Assembly: GCA_041862635.1 (NCBI GenBank)
Contig: JBGVTO010000268.1
Span: forward strand, 1-15,729
DNA from: NIOZ-UU13 sp041862635
GTDB taxonomy: Bacteria; Planctomycetota; Phycisphaerae; Sedimentisphaerales; Anaerobacaceae
Direction of reading: 5' to 3'
Length of the DNA stretch: 15,729 nucleotides
Of the stretch, positions 6,552 through 13,386 are shown in pieces; position 1 is the stretch's first letter, and every line of letters starts with the position of its first letter. A model generated the notes under the pieces. The model was given only the letters and a program-made list of their open reading frames with translations. It had not been told where the DNA came from and searched no databases. A program made the translations under genes and the position numbers.

Positions 6552-7193
6552 CTAATTCTGCTCTGTGCGCCACAGCTCATTCGTCTGGGCAGCTATGGCC
6601 AGCAGACCATTTCTAAGCTGGATTTTTTCTTGTTCTATTTGCTCTAAGGCAGCAGCAACCTGTTGGCGTTCACGTATTCTGGCTGCCTCGATTAACTGAA
6701 TAAGCTCCATCAGGCGTTGATTCGTCAAGGTGCCGGAAGCGGCTAATGTCTGTGCGGCGAACTCGGTCAGGTCGCGGCGAACCTGCCGTTGAAGCTCTTC
6801 TTTAAGCTGAGCGGAATTAGCTACAAAGGCCGACTGCCATTGTTCGTTGAGCTGCACAATTAGGTCCTGCCGAATAGCCGGTTCCAAAGACGATTTCAGT
6901 GAGCTTTCCAGAGCGGCTTTAAGCTCTTCCACATCCAGCGGCTCAGGGGCTGAGAGCCGGGCGGTGGCGTATCCGACAGCAATCAGCAGTACGGCCGCGG
7001 CAGCGAACTTTGTTATTGGGCTTTTGAAAATGTTTCGCCATATTCTCGAGCTTGTACGTTGTTGTCTTTTTTCTTTGTTTATAAGCGTGTTCCGAGCTCG
7101 TTGTATGGCACGGCCGGTGGCCTTAGAACTCGGCTCAATCTGTGAGAGGATTTTTAGCCGATCGTGGATTTGGTTTTCATCATTTTTTGACAT
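6552..7193 (-). CDS. Probable anti-sigma factor of module A, one membrane helix and long helical tail
   Basis: A 213-residue protein with a charged cytoplasmic N-terminus (1-50), the motif IWRNIFKSPITKFAAAAV (51-68), one transmembrane helix (~61-79) and a long Glu/Gln-rich extracytoplasmic part (~85-210) predicted to form an extended helix or coiled coil. It overlaps the sigma gene by 14 bases (7180-7193), so translation is coupled; AAGGAAA in the end of the sigma gene serves as its ribosome-binding site. This gene order and topology, and the related proteins in modules B and C, support an anti-sigma role, although no zinc-finger (ZAS, HxxxCxxC) motif is present. The helical tail could sense or hold the exported module proteins. 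The role is inferred. Confidence 0.65.
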   Translation of the reverse strand: MSKNDENQIHDRLKILSQIEPSSKATGRAIQRARNTLINKEKRQQRTSSRIWRNIFKSPITKFAAAAVLLIAVGYATARLSAPEPLDVEELKAALESSLKSSLEPAIRQDLIVQLNEQWQSAFVANSAQLKEELQRQVRRDLTEFAAQTLAASGTLTNQRLMELIQLIEAARIRERQQVAAALEQIEQEKIQLRNGLLAIAAQTNELWRTEQN

Positions 7194-7719
7194 TATTTGT
7201 TTCCTTTACAAAAGATTGTGACTGGTTGTGTCCAAGTATATTCCGAAGACGGTTTGAGGCTCTCGAGCACAAGGCTCGGGCGTGATGAGATGTCTTGCCT
7301 AATTGTTCGGCAATATAATCGTAAGATTCCTGCTGGATATATCGCATTACAAAGGCCTCGCGCGGCACTTTTTTCAATTGACCGATTGCATTTAGTATCT
7401 CATCCAGCTCTTCGGCCTGGACAAGCTTACCCAAAGGTGAGCTGTCGTTAGAAGCAGGTTCGCGTATCTGGTCTAACCTCAGAGGGTTCCGCTTCCGGCT
7501 GCGGCGCCAGTCAAAAGCCAGATTTATCGCAGCCCTGTGTGCATAAGCTTCCGGGTTCCCAGCTTTATCGAAGCTTCTGGAATTAATGAGCTTTATGAAT
7601 AATTCCTGCATCAGCTCCTCAGCAACGTCTTCGCGCAGCGTCAGCCTGGTCAAAAGCGCATACAGATTCGCTCCGGACCTGTCCAACAGCTCTAAAAGTT
7701 CTTTCTGACGGTCTCGCAA
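7180..7719 (-). CDS. ECF-type RNA polymerase sigma factor (module A)
   Basis: A 179-residue sigma-70 family protein of ECF size with region 2 (LTLREDVAEELMQELFIKLI, about 26-45; then the -10-recognising NPEAYAHRAAINLAFDWRR) and region 4 (KKVPREAFVMRYIQQESYDY followed by IAEQLG). The recognition helix is unusual: LGKTSHHARALCSRASNRLR instead of the common LG(I/V)S..TV..R. It would direct RNA polymerase to extracytoplasmic-stress-type promoters while held by the membrane protein encoded next. The start is TTG at 7719: AGGAGG (7724-7729) lies 4 bases upstream and no ATG occurs nearby. It heads the module A transcript (sigma, membrane protein, Gly-rich protein, small lipoprotein, LRR protein). 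Confidence 0.88.
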   Translation of the reverse strand: MRDRQKELLELLDRSGANLYALLTRLTLREDVAEELMQELFIKLINSRSFDKAGNPEAYAHRAAINLAFDWRRSRKRNPLRLDQIREPASNDSSPLGKLVQAEELDEILNAIGQLKKVPREAFVMRYIQQESYDYIAEQLGKTSHHARALCSRASNRLRNILGHNQSQSFVKETNNVKK

Positions 7720-7754
7720 AAAACCTCCTGCTGTTAGCTCTTCAAGACTTCACT

Positions 7755-7785
7755 ATTATAGACGCTAAAGGGGCTCTGTGCGCAA
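7755..7785 (-). promoter_or_regulatory. Promoter of module A
   Basis: A perfect -10 TATAAT (7755-7760) has a -35-like TTGCGC (7780-7785) 19 bases upstream, a long spacer. It lies between the module B terminator and the sigma gene start at 7719. Confidence 0.5.
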
Positions 7786-7829
7786 CCTCATTTATGAATA
7801 AATTTTTCTGTTTGCTGCTGTCGATGCGC

Positions 7830-7862
7830 ATAAAAAAGGCCGAACTTGAAAGCCCGGCCTGT
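7830..7862 (-). terminator. Intrinsic terminator of module B
   Basis: On the minus strand AGGCCG (7860-7855... read as AGGCCG) pairs with CGGCCT (7842-7837) around a 12-base loop and is followed by TTTTTTATG. It lies about 25 bases past the stop of the exported protein gene. Confidence 0.85.
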
Positions 7863-7884
7863 TTTCACTAATGATATATACTAC

Positions 7885-9075
7885 TCAATTGTTGGCCTTG
7901 AATTCGTACTTATAGGTTTCGTCTTTCTCCAGGTCTTTGCCCCGGCAGCTAAGAACAAAACCATCTGTTGTTTTCTCGTACTTAAAGTCCTTTCCGCTGA
8001 ATAAATCTTTCGGCAGACCTTCCGGAAGAGTCTCAGGCAATTGGCCTGTTTTGGTTTTTTGTATATATATCTCAACTGCCGCCCTTACGGCGTTGTTTAA
8101 TGTTTTGTCCCTTGTCTCTACACTTACGATTCTATCAAACGCCGGTGCCACAATTGACGTTAGAAAAGCATTGTTGTTTTCAGCAAGGTCCTTGTGCGGC
8201 TGTTCGTTCAGCTTCTTAAGCTCGGTATAGACCTTCTCATAGTTCATCGGGGTACTTAGAATTGTCTGAAGCGAATCCATATGGTTAATGTAGTAATCCC
8301 TGTTTTTGTCAATAAGGGCTTGATCCACATTGCGAAGCTGCTCGGCTTCTTTGCTGTCCGGTGCAAGAGGTTCACCAGTAACTATCTCGATGAGCTCCTT
8401 TATTCTATCAATGTGCGTATGTTCGAGAGCTATTTCCCTTTCTGCCTTCAATGTAGCTTTGGACGAAAGCGTTCTGCTTTCTATAATAGCCAACTGGTTT
8501 TTGAACCACGTCAATGTCTGAAGGTCTTGCGGCATATTTGACAGGAGATACTGGATGTGGTTGTCAGCCATCTTGCTAAGTGACATAGCTACCAAAAAAG
8601 AAATTATTGTATCATCGCCCATATGCCTGCTCATTTTGTGAAGAGTCAGGCAGCGGTTGAGGGCTTTCTGATAATCGCCGTCGGCTGCGAGAATTCTGAT
8701 CTCGGCGCCGATAATAAAAGCCAGCTTTCTCGTCTGAGGAAGGTAAGCCAACGACATCTCGAATCCGTCGGAATATTTCAGACCCCAATTGCAATTCGGA
8801 ATCTCGGCGGCAGCTACGGCAAGTTTAATTGCTCCTCGGCAGTTTTCGATGTATTTTTTGATTTTTTCGTTTGGTTCGATTTTGCCCTTTGCTAAATCGG
8901 CCACCATTTCCTGCATAGTATCGTCCGCTTTTTCGAAGGCAATGTATGACTGATAGTAGAGCAAAGCTGCATTGTCCGGGTCCGGCGGGTAGGCAAGGGC
9001 CGGCGAAGTTAGTACAAGCAGCATTAAAGTTACGTACGTAGTTGTTGTTAATTTTTTGTCATTAACTGTTTCCAT
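7885..9075 (-). CDS. Exported protein of unknown function, module B (paralogue of 10249-11448)
   Basis: A 396-residue protein with a signal peptide (basic MET..NDKK, hydrophobic core, AxA site SPALA then YPPDPDN at 29). The mature part is largely alpha-helical: ALLYYQSYIAFEKADDTM, then EIPNCNWGLKYSDG, then GDYQKALNRCLT. Near the end VEIYIQKTKTGQLPETLPEG and KDLFSGKDFKYEKTTDGFVL resemble the C-terminal (Y/L)P..L....P.D.F.GK...Y..T.DGF pattern of many planctomycete exported, pseudopilin-like tails. No catalytic motif stands out. It is the last gene of module B, 20 bases after the membrane protein gene, with AAAGGAA before the ATG. It is clearly homologous along its length to the module C protein, which implies duplication. 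Periplasmic or surface location is inferred. Confidence 0.8.
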   Translation of the reverse strand: METVNDKKLTTTTYVTLMLLVLTSPALAYPPDPDNAALLYYQSYIAFEKADDTMQEMVADLAKGKIEPNEKIKKYIENCRGAIKLAVAAAEIPNCNWGLKYSDGFEMSLAYLPQTRKLAFIIGAEIRILAADGDYQKALNRCLTLHKMSRHMGDDTIISFLVAMSLSKMADNHIQYLLSNMPQDLQTLTWFKNQLAIIESRTLSSKATLKAEREIALEHTHIDRIKELIEIVTGEPLAPDSKEAEQLRNVDQALIDKNRDYYINHMDSLQTILSTPMNYEKVYTELKKLNEQPHKDLAENNNAFLTSIVAPAFDRIVSVETRDKTLNNAVRAAVEIYIQKTKTGQLPETLPEGLPKDLFSGKDFKYEKTTDGFVLSCRGKDLEKDETYKYEFKANN

Positions 9076-9095
9076 AATTTTTTCCTTTCTATTTT

Positions 9096-9542
9096 TTAGC
9101 CATTAGAACCGTTAAATAAATCTGCCATAGAAATACTGGCCGGCTGTGGTCCCAGAATCTTAAGAGCCTTTTCACACTGATTTTCTATTGCTTCTATGCC
9201 GCCCCGACGATAAGCGATTGTCAGCGATTTCATCGTCATTATCTCAAAAGGGGACTCGGCAACTTCTAAAACTCTGGTAGTGCGGCCTTGCTCAGACGGC
9301 CCCTGGTGAGCAATAAAAAAGCTGATTGCCACGATTATCAAAGCCACTGCGGCAAGTTTTATCATTCTACTTAGGATAATTATCCTGGGTGCACTCGGCT
9401 TATGGTCCGCCGATTTAGCCCGGATAGTTTGTTCCATAGCTGCGAACGAGTTATCCAGAGTGCGCTTATCCATTTCGCGGCTGGTTGTCACATAAGGCTT
9501 TCTAACTTTTACGAATTCTTCTATGTTTTCTTTAGGTCTCAT
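9096..9542 (-). CDS. Probable anti-sigma factor of module B
   Basis: A 148-residue protein with a cytoplasmic N-terminus (1-58, including YVTTSREMDKRTLDNSF), one membrane helix (~61-78) and a ~65-residue extracytoplasmic tail. The tail contains SPFEIMTMKSLTIAYRRGGI and then EAIENQCEKALKILGP, almost the same as in the module C protein although the cytoplasmic parts differ. The ATG overlaps the sigma stop codon (ATGA, 9539-9542), so translation is coupled. No zinc-binding HxxxCxxC is seen. The N-terminus would hold the sigma factor and the tail would sense something outside, perhaps the exported protein encoded next. The role is inferred from order and topology. Confidence 0.65.
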   Translation of the reverse strand: MRPKENIEEFVKVRKPYVTTSREMDKRTLDNSFAAMEQTIRAKSADHKPSAPRIIILSRMIKLAAVALIIVAISFFIAHQGPSEQGRTTRVLEVAESPFEIMTMKSLTIAYRRGGIEAIENQCEKALKILGPQPASISMADLFNGSNG

Positions 9543-10081
9543 TTTGTTACCACACTATTCAAAATTGAACGAAGCTTGTCCAAACCATATCGGTATCGGC
9601 TCTGGACTGTATTGATCGAAATACCAAGGGCTTTGGCTATTTCCCGAAATCGCATCTCGTGATGCAGATGCAGCACAATAACCTCACGCTGCTCGTATGG
9701 AAGCCGGGCAAGTAAATCTTGTAGCTCGTCGGATTCCTCATGGCCGATTGCATGTTCTATCGGCCCATCCGAATTTAAACCAGCCGCTTCCACAACGTCC
9801 GGCCCTGCATCCCGTCCCAACCTTAAACGGTTCCTGTCACGGGCACAGTTGGCAACGCAGGTTGAAAGATAGCCTTTCAGGGTCCCGCTGAGATGGAAAG
9901 TTCCCACAGTTCCGGCAAACGACACAAATACATCGTGCACAACATCTTCAGCGAGGCTTCTATCTCTTAACAGTGTTATAGCCAATCCCAGCAGGTCATC
10001 TTTGTACTTTTCATAGATCCGCCGCAGAGCATCTTTGCTTCCGCGATTAAACTTCCAAACAAGTATCTTGTCTTCGACCAT
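9539..10081 (-). CDS. ECF-type RNA polymerase sigma factor (module B)
   Basis: About 180 residues with region 2 (LLRDRSLAEDVVHDVFVSF, then LKGYLSTCVANCARDRNR) and a canonical region 4 (LPYEQREVIVLHLHHEMRF, then REIAKALGISINTVQSRYRY). It acts as an alternative sigma factor controlled by the coupled membrane protein. The ATG at 10081 is taken as the start. An in-frame TTG at 10102 would add seven residues but lacks a Shine-Dalgarno and abuts the palindrome 10103-10118; neither start has a strong ribosome-binding site. It heads the module B transcript. Sequence in the linker and region 2 is unlike the sigma factors of modules A and C, so it is not a recent copy of either. Confidence 0.88.
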   Translation of the reverse strand: MVEDKILVWKFNRGSKDALRRIYEKYKDDLLGLAITLLRDRSLAEDVVHDVFVSFAGTVGTFHLSGTLKGYLSTCVANCARDRNRLRLGRDAGPDVVEAAGLNSDGPIEHAIGHEESDELQDLLARLPYEQREVIVLHLHHEMRFREIAKALGISINTVQSRYRYGLDKLRSILNSVVTK

Positions 10082-10102
10082 CAAATTTGCTTGTCCAATC
10101 AA

Positions 10103-10118
10103 AGAAACGGCCGTTTCT
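10103..10118. promoter_or_regulatory. 16-base perfect palindrome, possible operator
   Basis: AGAAACGGCCGTTTCT is its own reverse complement. It sits between the candidate promoter (10144-10174) and the start of the module B sigma gene, where a dimeric regulator or an mRNA hairpin could act. No equivalent is seen before modules A or C. Confidence 0.4.
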
Positions 10119-10143
10119 CACTGTTACAACAAATAACCCACCC

Positions 10144-10174
10144 ATTTTAGTCTAATTTCCCCGAGATTTTGCAA
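10144..10174 (-). promoter_or_regulatory. Candidate promoter of module B
   Basis: A -10-like TAAAAT (10144-10149) and a -35-like TTGCAA (10169-10174) are separated by 19 bases, the same long spacing as the module A promoter. It lies directly after the module C terminator. Confidence 0.35.
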
Positions 10175-10183
10175 AAAAACGCA

Positions 10184-10226
10184 TAAAAAAGGCCGACCCC
10201 TGCTTGTTACTGGCATGGGCCGGCCT
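10184..10226 (-). terminator. Intrinsic terminator of module C
   Basis: A GC-rich stem of about 13 pairs with two mismatches (GGCCGGCCCATGC against GCAGGGGTCGGCC on the minus strand) is followed by TTTTTTATG. It lies just past the stop at 10249. Confidence 0.85.
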
Positions 10227-10248
10227 GCTTGGCTGAAAACATAACAAA

Positions 10249-11448
10249 TTACTTTTTGACCTTGAATTCGAGCATCCGCCTCATACGTCCTTTTTGGAAT
10301 TCCTCGCCCTGGCAGCGGAGGGCAAAGCCGTCGGCAGTTTTCTCGTACTTAAAATCCTTGCCGCTGAATAAATCTCCCGGCAGACCGGCAGGCAAGACAT
10401 CAGGCAGCTTGCCGCTCTTAGCCTTTATCATATAAATCTCAACTGCTGTCCTGAGGGCATTGGAAATTGTTTTCGTCCGTATCTCAATACTATAAATTCT
10501 ATCGAACGCAGGTGTCAGAAGAGATGTCAGTGTTGCAGCAGGATTGTCTGGCATTTCTTTCACTGGCTTTTCATTCAATTGCTTCAGCCGACTATAAACC
10601 TCGGCATAAGGCATCGAACTTTCCAGGACCTCATCGAGAGAATTCATATGCTTTATATAATAATCTCTGTTTTTGGCGAAAAACACTTCATCACCTTCAG
10701 TTAGTCGCTTAAGGGCCGTTTTATCAAGGTCACTGTCTTCTCCAGGCCCGGAACACAAATCAAGCAGCTTATCACGTTTATCAACTCGCATTTCTGAAGA
10801 AAAGCATTCTTTCTCCGAGCGCATGGCGACCCTCAGTGACGGTGTTTTGAACGGTACTTCTGCTAATTTCGCCTTGAGCCACGTTAGGGTTTCCAGGTCC
10901 GGTGTCATCTCGGCAAGGATATCCTGAATGCGGCTGGCAACCATCTTGTCTATTGCCAGCGAGACCAAAAAGGAAATGGGTGTATCATCGCCAACATGTT
11001 TGCCTATCTTGCGAACAGTTAAGCAGCGGTTAATAGCTTTCTGGTAATCGCCTTCGGCTGCCAGAATCCTGGTCTCTGCAGCAATAAGAAAGCCCAGCTT
11101 TCTCGTTTGAGCAACATGGGCCAAGTTGATCGATACTCCATCGGAATATTTCAAACCCCAATTGCAATTTGGAATCTCAGTGGCGGCTGTCGCAAGGTCA
11201 ATTGCTGTCCGGCAGCTTTCGATATATTTTTTGATTCTTTCATTTGGTTCGATGTTGCCCCTTGCTAAATCGGCCACCATGTCCTCCATAGTATCGTCGG
11301 CTTTTTCATAGGAAATGTATGACTGGTAGTAAAGCAAAGCCGCATTGTCCGGGTCCGGCGGATAGGCAAGGACCGGAGAGGTTAGTATTAGTAGTGTTAG
11401 AGTAACGCCCGTGAACTTTGTTAATTTTTTGGTAGTAACTGTTTTCAT
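10249..11448 (-). CDS. Exported protein of unknown function, module C (paralogue of 7885-9075)
   Basis: A 399-residue protein with a signal peptide ending SPVLA before YPPDPDN (residue 29). By eye, well over half of the first 160 mature residues match the module B protein, for example ALLYYQSYIS, EIPNCNWGLKYSDG, AQTRKL and GDYQKAINRCLT. The middle (~195-260) diverges and carries a small indel. The C-terminal GLPGDLFSGKDFKYEKTADG matches again. The conserved ends and variable middle suggest the same fold with a changed binding or interaction part. No enzyme motif is visible. It is the third gene of module C, with AAAGGA before the ATG, 17 bases after the membrane protein gene, and closed by the terminator at 10184-10226. 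Function unknown; export is well supported. Confidence 0.8.
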   Translation of the reverse strand: MKTVTTKKLTKFTGVTLTLLILTSPVLAYPPDPDNAALLYYQSYISYEKADDTMEDMVADLARGNIEPNERIKKYIESCRTAIDLATAATEIPNCNWGLKYSDGVSINLAHVAQTRKLGFLIAAETRILAAEGDYQKAINRCLTVRKIGKHVGDDTPISFLVSLAIDKMVASRIQDILAEMTPDLETLTWLKAKLAEVPFKTPSLRVAMRSEKECFSSEMRVDKRDKLLDLCSGPGEDSDLDKTALKRLTEGDEVFFAKNRDYYIKHMNSLDEVLESSMPYAEVYSRLKQLNEKPVKEMPDNPAATLTSLLTPAFDRIYSIEIRTKTISNALRTAVEIYMIKAKSGKLPDVLPAGLPGDLFSGKDFKYEKTADGFALRCQGEEFQKGRMRRMLEFKVKK

Positions 11449-11465
11449 GATTTTGTCCTTTCTAT

Positions 11466-11927
11466 TTATGAACCATTAAATTCGCTAAGTAATTCCTGAG
11501 ATGACAAACTGACTGTCCGTGGTCCTAACAACTTCAAAGCTTGCTCACATTGATTCTCTACTGCTTCTATTCCTCCTCGCCGAAATGCATGTTCAAGCGA
11601 TAACGCCGTCATCATTTCGACAGGGGATTTTTTAACTTCCGCAATCCCGGGCTGTTCCTGCTTGTCCTGGTCCTGGCGAATACTAAAAAAGCTTACTGCT
11701 ATGATTATCACAGCCGCTGCGGCAATTCTGATTATTGGGCTTCTTAAAGTTATTCTCCATATATTGGGCCGGTGGGTCGGGGCCTTTTTGGATGCCCGGG
11801 AAATAAGCGTTTGATATTCATCTGGATATTTCTGCTTCCATTTCTCGGCATCGAACTGCGGCTCTTGCGTGTTGATAGCGCGGGATATTAGCTCATCCAA
11901 ATGTTTCTCATCTCTTTGCTTATTCAT
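11466..11927 (-). CDS. Probable anti-sigma factor of module C
   Basis: A 153-residue protein with a cytoplasmic N-terminus containing FDAEKWKQKYPDEYQ (about 25-39), the juxtamembrane motif IWRITLRSPIIRIAAAAV (~56-73), one membrane helix and an extracytoplasmic tail with RRGGIEAVENQCEQALKLLG. That tail is nearly the same as in module B, while the cytoplasmic part is different. The ATG at 11927 is chosen because GAGG lies 7-8 bases upstream, inside the end of the sigma gene; a TTG at 11933 is less likely. Only two bases separate it from the sigma stop codon. The anti-sigma role is inferred from order, topology and its relatives in modules A and B. Confidence 0.65.
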   Translation of the reverse strand: MNKQRDEKHLDELISRAINTQEPQFDAEKWKQKYPDEYQTLISRASKKAPTHRPNIWRITLRSPIIRIAAAAVIIIAVSFFSIRQDQDKQEQPGIAEVKKSPVEMMTALSLEHAFRRGGIEAVENQCEQALKLLGPRTVSLSSQELLSEFNGS

Positions 11928-11929
11928 AA

Positions 11930-12514
11930 TCAAACCTCACCAAAACCGTTACGCCGTAAATAGTCAGCCATCTTTTTCTTTGCCCTTCGCAGTCTTCCAT
12001 TTATTGCCTGTTCGGAAATGCCCAATACCGCAGATATTTGCTCGTAAGACATACCATCATAGTATCGCAGAAAAATTACTTCTCTTGCCGGGGCCGAAAG
12101 CCGGTTTATGACCTTCCTGACCGCCTCGACATCATCATCCGTCTCCGCTGGGGCCGCTATTATCGAAAGGTCCTCTGTAGTGCGAAGGTTCTCTGTGTTG
12201 AGGGCCATATCTTTTGCGACGTTTCTGCAAATAACAGCAAGCCAGGCAGCGAATCGATTCTCTTTCTTTAACTGCGGTAATTTGACAACGGCCTTTGCAA
12301 ATGCCTGCTGAGCAGCGTCCTCAGCCAGGTGCCTGTCACCAAGTACCGAATGTGCGATTGCGACCATAGCCGGATAGTAGCGCCGGCACAATTCGGTAAA
12401 GCCATCTGCGTCCCCGTTGATAGCTGCCATTACTAATACTGTATCCGGCTTTTTAGCCACTGATTTTTCTTTCTCCAGAGCCCCGGATATTATTTTCGCT
12501 GAGCCAGCTTCCAT
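11930..12514 (-). CDS. ECF-type RNA polymerase sigma factor (module C)
   Basis: A 194-residue protein with region 2 (VLGDRHLAEDAAQQAFAKAV; FAAWLAVICRNVAKD) and region 4 (LSAPAREVIFLRYYDGMSYE, then QISAVLGISEQAINGRLRRA). It has the clearest canonical ECF sequence of the three. The linker between regions 2 and 4 is acidic (ETDDDVEAV). The ATG at 12514 gives about 22 residues before the usual ECF start and has no strong Shine-Dalgarno, so a later start is possible. It heads module C and is preceded by a TATAAT -10 box (12577-12582). It would be released by the membrane protein encoded two bases downstream. Confidence 0.88.
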   Translation of the reverse strand: MEAGSAKIISGALEKEKSVAKKPDTVLVMAAINGDADGFTELCRRYYPAMVAIAHSVLGDRHLAEDAAQQAFAKAVVKLPQLKKENRFAAWLAVICRNVAKDMALNTENLRTTEDLSIIAAPAETDDDVEAVRKVINRLSAPAREVIFLRYYDGMSYEQISAVLGISEQAINGRLRRAKKKMADYLRRNGFGEV

Positions 12515-12576
12515 TAGTATAGATTGCCTTTTGCGCTCAAAATGGGCGCCGAAAATTTGATTTTGCAGATTTTTTG

Positions 12577-12582
12577 ATTATA
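12577..12582 (-). promoter_or_regulatory. -10 box (TATAAT) of module C
   Basis: A perfect TATAAT on the minus strand lies about 60 bases before the sigma gene start. I see no convincing -35 at normal spacing, as the preceding terminator hairpin (12606-12636) occupies the region just upstream. Confidence 0.4.
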
Positions 12583-12605
12583 CCCTCTTTGGTATGGTAA
12601 GCGCA

Positions 12606-12636
12606 CAAAAAAGGCCGGCCACAGCGAGCCAGCCTT
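12606..12636 (-). terminator. Intrinsic terminator of the Cys-rich protein gene
   Basis: On the minus strand AAGGCTGGC pairs with GCCGGCCTT (one G-U pair) around a 8-base loop and is followed by TTTTTGTG. It lies 86 bases past the stop codon. Confidence 0.8.
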
Positions 12637-12651
12637 CGTTAAAATAAACCC

Positions 12652-12671
12652 TTTGCCCCATCGGGGGCAAA
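12652..12671. terminator. Second hairpin after the Cys-rich gene, possibly a tandem terminator
   Basis: TTTGCCCC and GGGGCAAA form a perfect 8-base-pair stem with a 4-base loop. There is no strong U-tract on either strand, so it may instead stabilise the mRNA 3' end just before the terminator at 12606-12636. Confidence 0.45.
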
Positions 12672-12721
12672 AATTCCAATTTGTTTATGGATAATCTGTT
12701 AACGTGTGCAGTAACAGGTCT

Positions 12722-13156
12722 CTATTCTGTCACGTTACTTGTTTTTGGGCAACAACCGGTGTTGGTAGTCGCAGACGGACTGGACATTGGGCAACAGTCC
12801 GGTGCAGCCTCTCCCGCGCAGCACGGCTTAGTGCAATCCGGTGGGCAGGTTTTTGGACAACAGCCTGGTACTAGCTCTCCAGCACAACACGGCTCGGTGC
12901 GTCCAAGCGGGCAGGCCTCTGTATCGAATCCAGCCCCTGTCTGTTGAGCAAAAGCTACTTGAGCGTTTTCGTTGGAACTGACCTTAGCTCCACAACACGT
13001 CGTGCCGCCTGCCGCCGGACAGGTTTTGGCCTGTGAACCGGCACCGGACCTGGCAGGTAAAATGTTCGCATAGCTGGCAAGCAAAACAGTCCCTGCCAAC
13101 AGGGCAATTACAGCAGCTCCGATAATCAGCAGATTCTTGGGATTTTTAAGGCTCAT
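12722..13156 (-). CDS. Membrane-anchored cysteine-rich protein with CC repeats
   Basis: A 144-residue protein with an N-terminal hydrophobic helix (~8-28), which is either an uncleaved anchor or a signal peptide, and an exported domain with 16 cysteines. Twelve of these form six CC pairs (TTCCG, PCCAG, GCCPK, PCCAG, DCCPM, GCCPK). The PCCAGE...CCP unit occurs twice, which suggests an internal duplication, also visible at DNA level. It has no catalytic motif. Metal binding, or dense disulphides, is an inference from composition. GGAGG (13166-13170) lies 9 bases before the ATG at 13156 but only 3 bases before the ATG at 13162, so the later start is chosen. It has its own extended -10 promoter and terminator, so it is a single-gene unit between the glycerate and sigma regions. 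Confidence 0.75.
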   Translation of the reverse strand: MSLKNPKNLLIIGAAVIALLAGTVLLASYANILPARSGAGSQAKTCPAAGGTTCCGAKVSSNENAQVAFAQQTGAGFDTEACPLGRTEPCCAGELVPGCCPKTCPPDCTKPCCAGEAAPDCCPMSSPSATTNTGCCPKTSNVTE

Positions 13157-13243
13157 TGACATGTTCCTCCAAAAGTTGACGTTTCAGTTTTCGAATCCTC
13201 GTTACATTAAAGAAACAATGTCTCTAATATCATATCGTTCTGT

Positions 13244-13249
13244 ATTATA
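13244..13249 (-). promoter_or_regulatory. Extended -10 promoter of the Cys-rich gene
   Basis: TGGTATAAT on the minus strand is a perfect TATAAT (13244-13249) with the TGn extension, which can work without a strong -35. It predicts a leader of about 80 bases before the ATG at 13156. The rest of the 230-base gap to 13387 shows no gene. Confidence 0.5.
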
Positions 13250-13386
13250 CCATTTCCTTAGAAGTATTGTTCGTAAAAACTTAAAATTTTCGAATATTTA
13301 CGTTTATCTTCTTCAGATGCGTCAAGGCCCTTGATTCCTGCATATTACACAGGCAGCTTCACATCGTGGCGTTTCGCGAACCGCCC

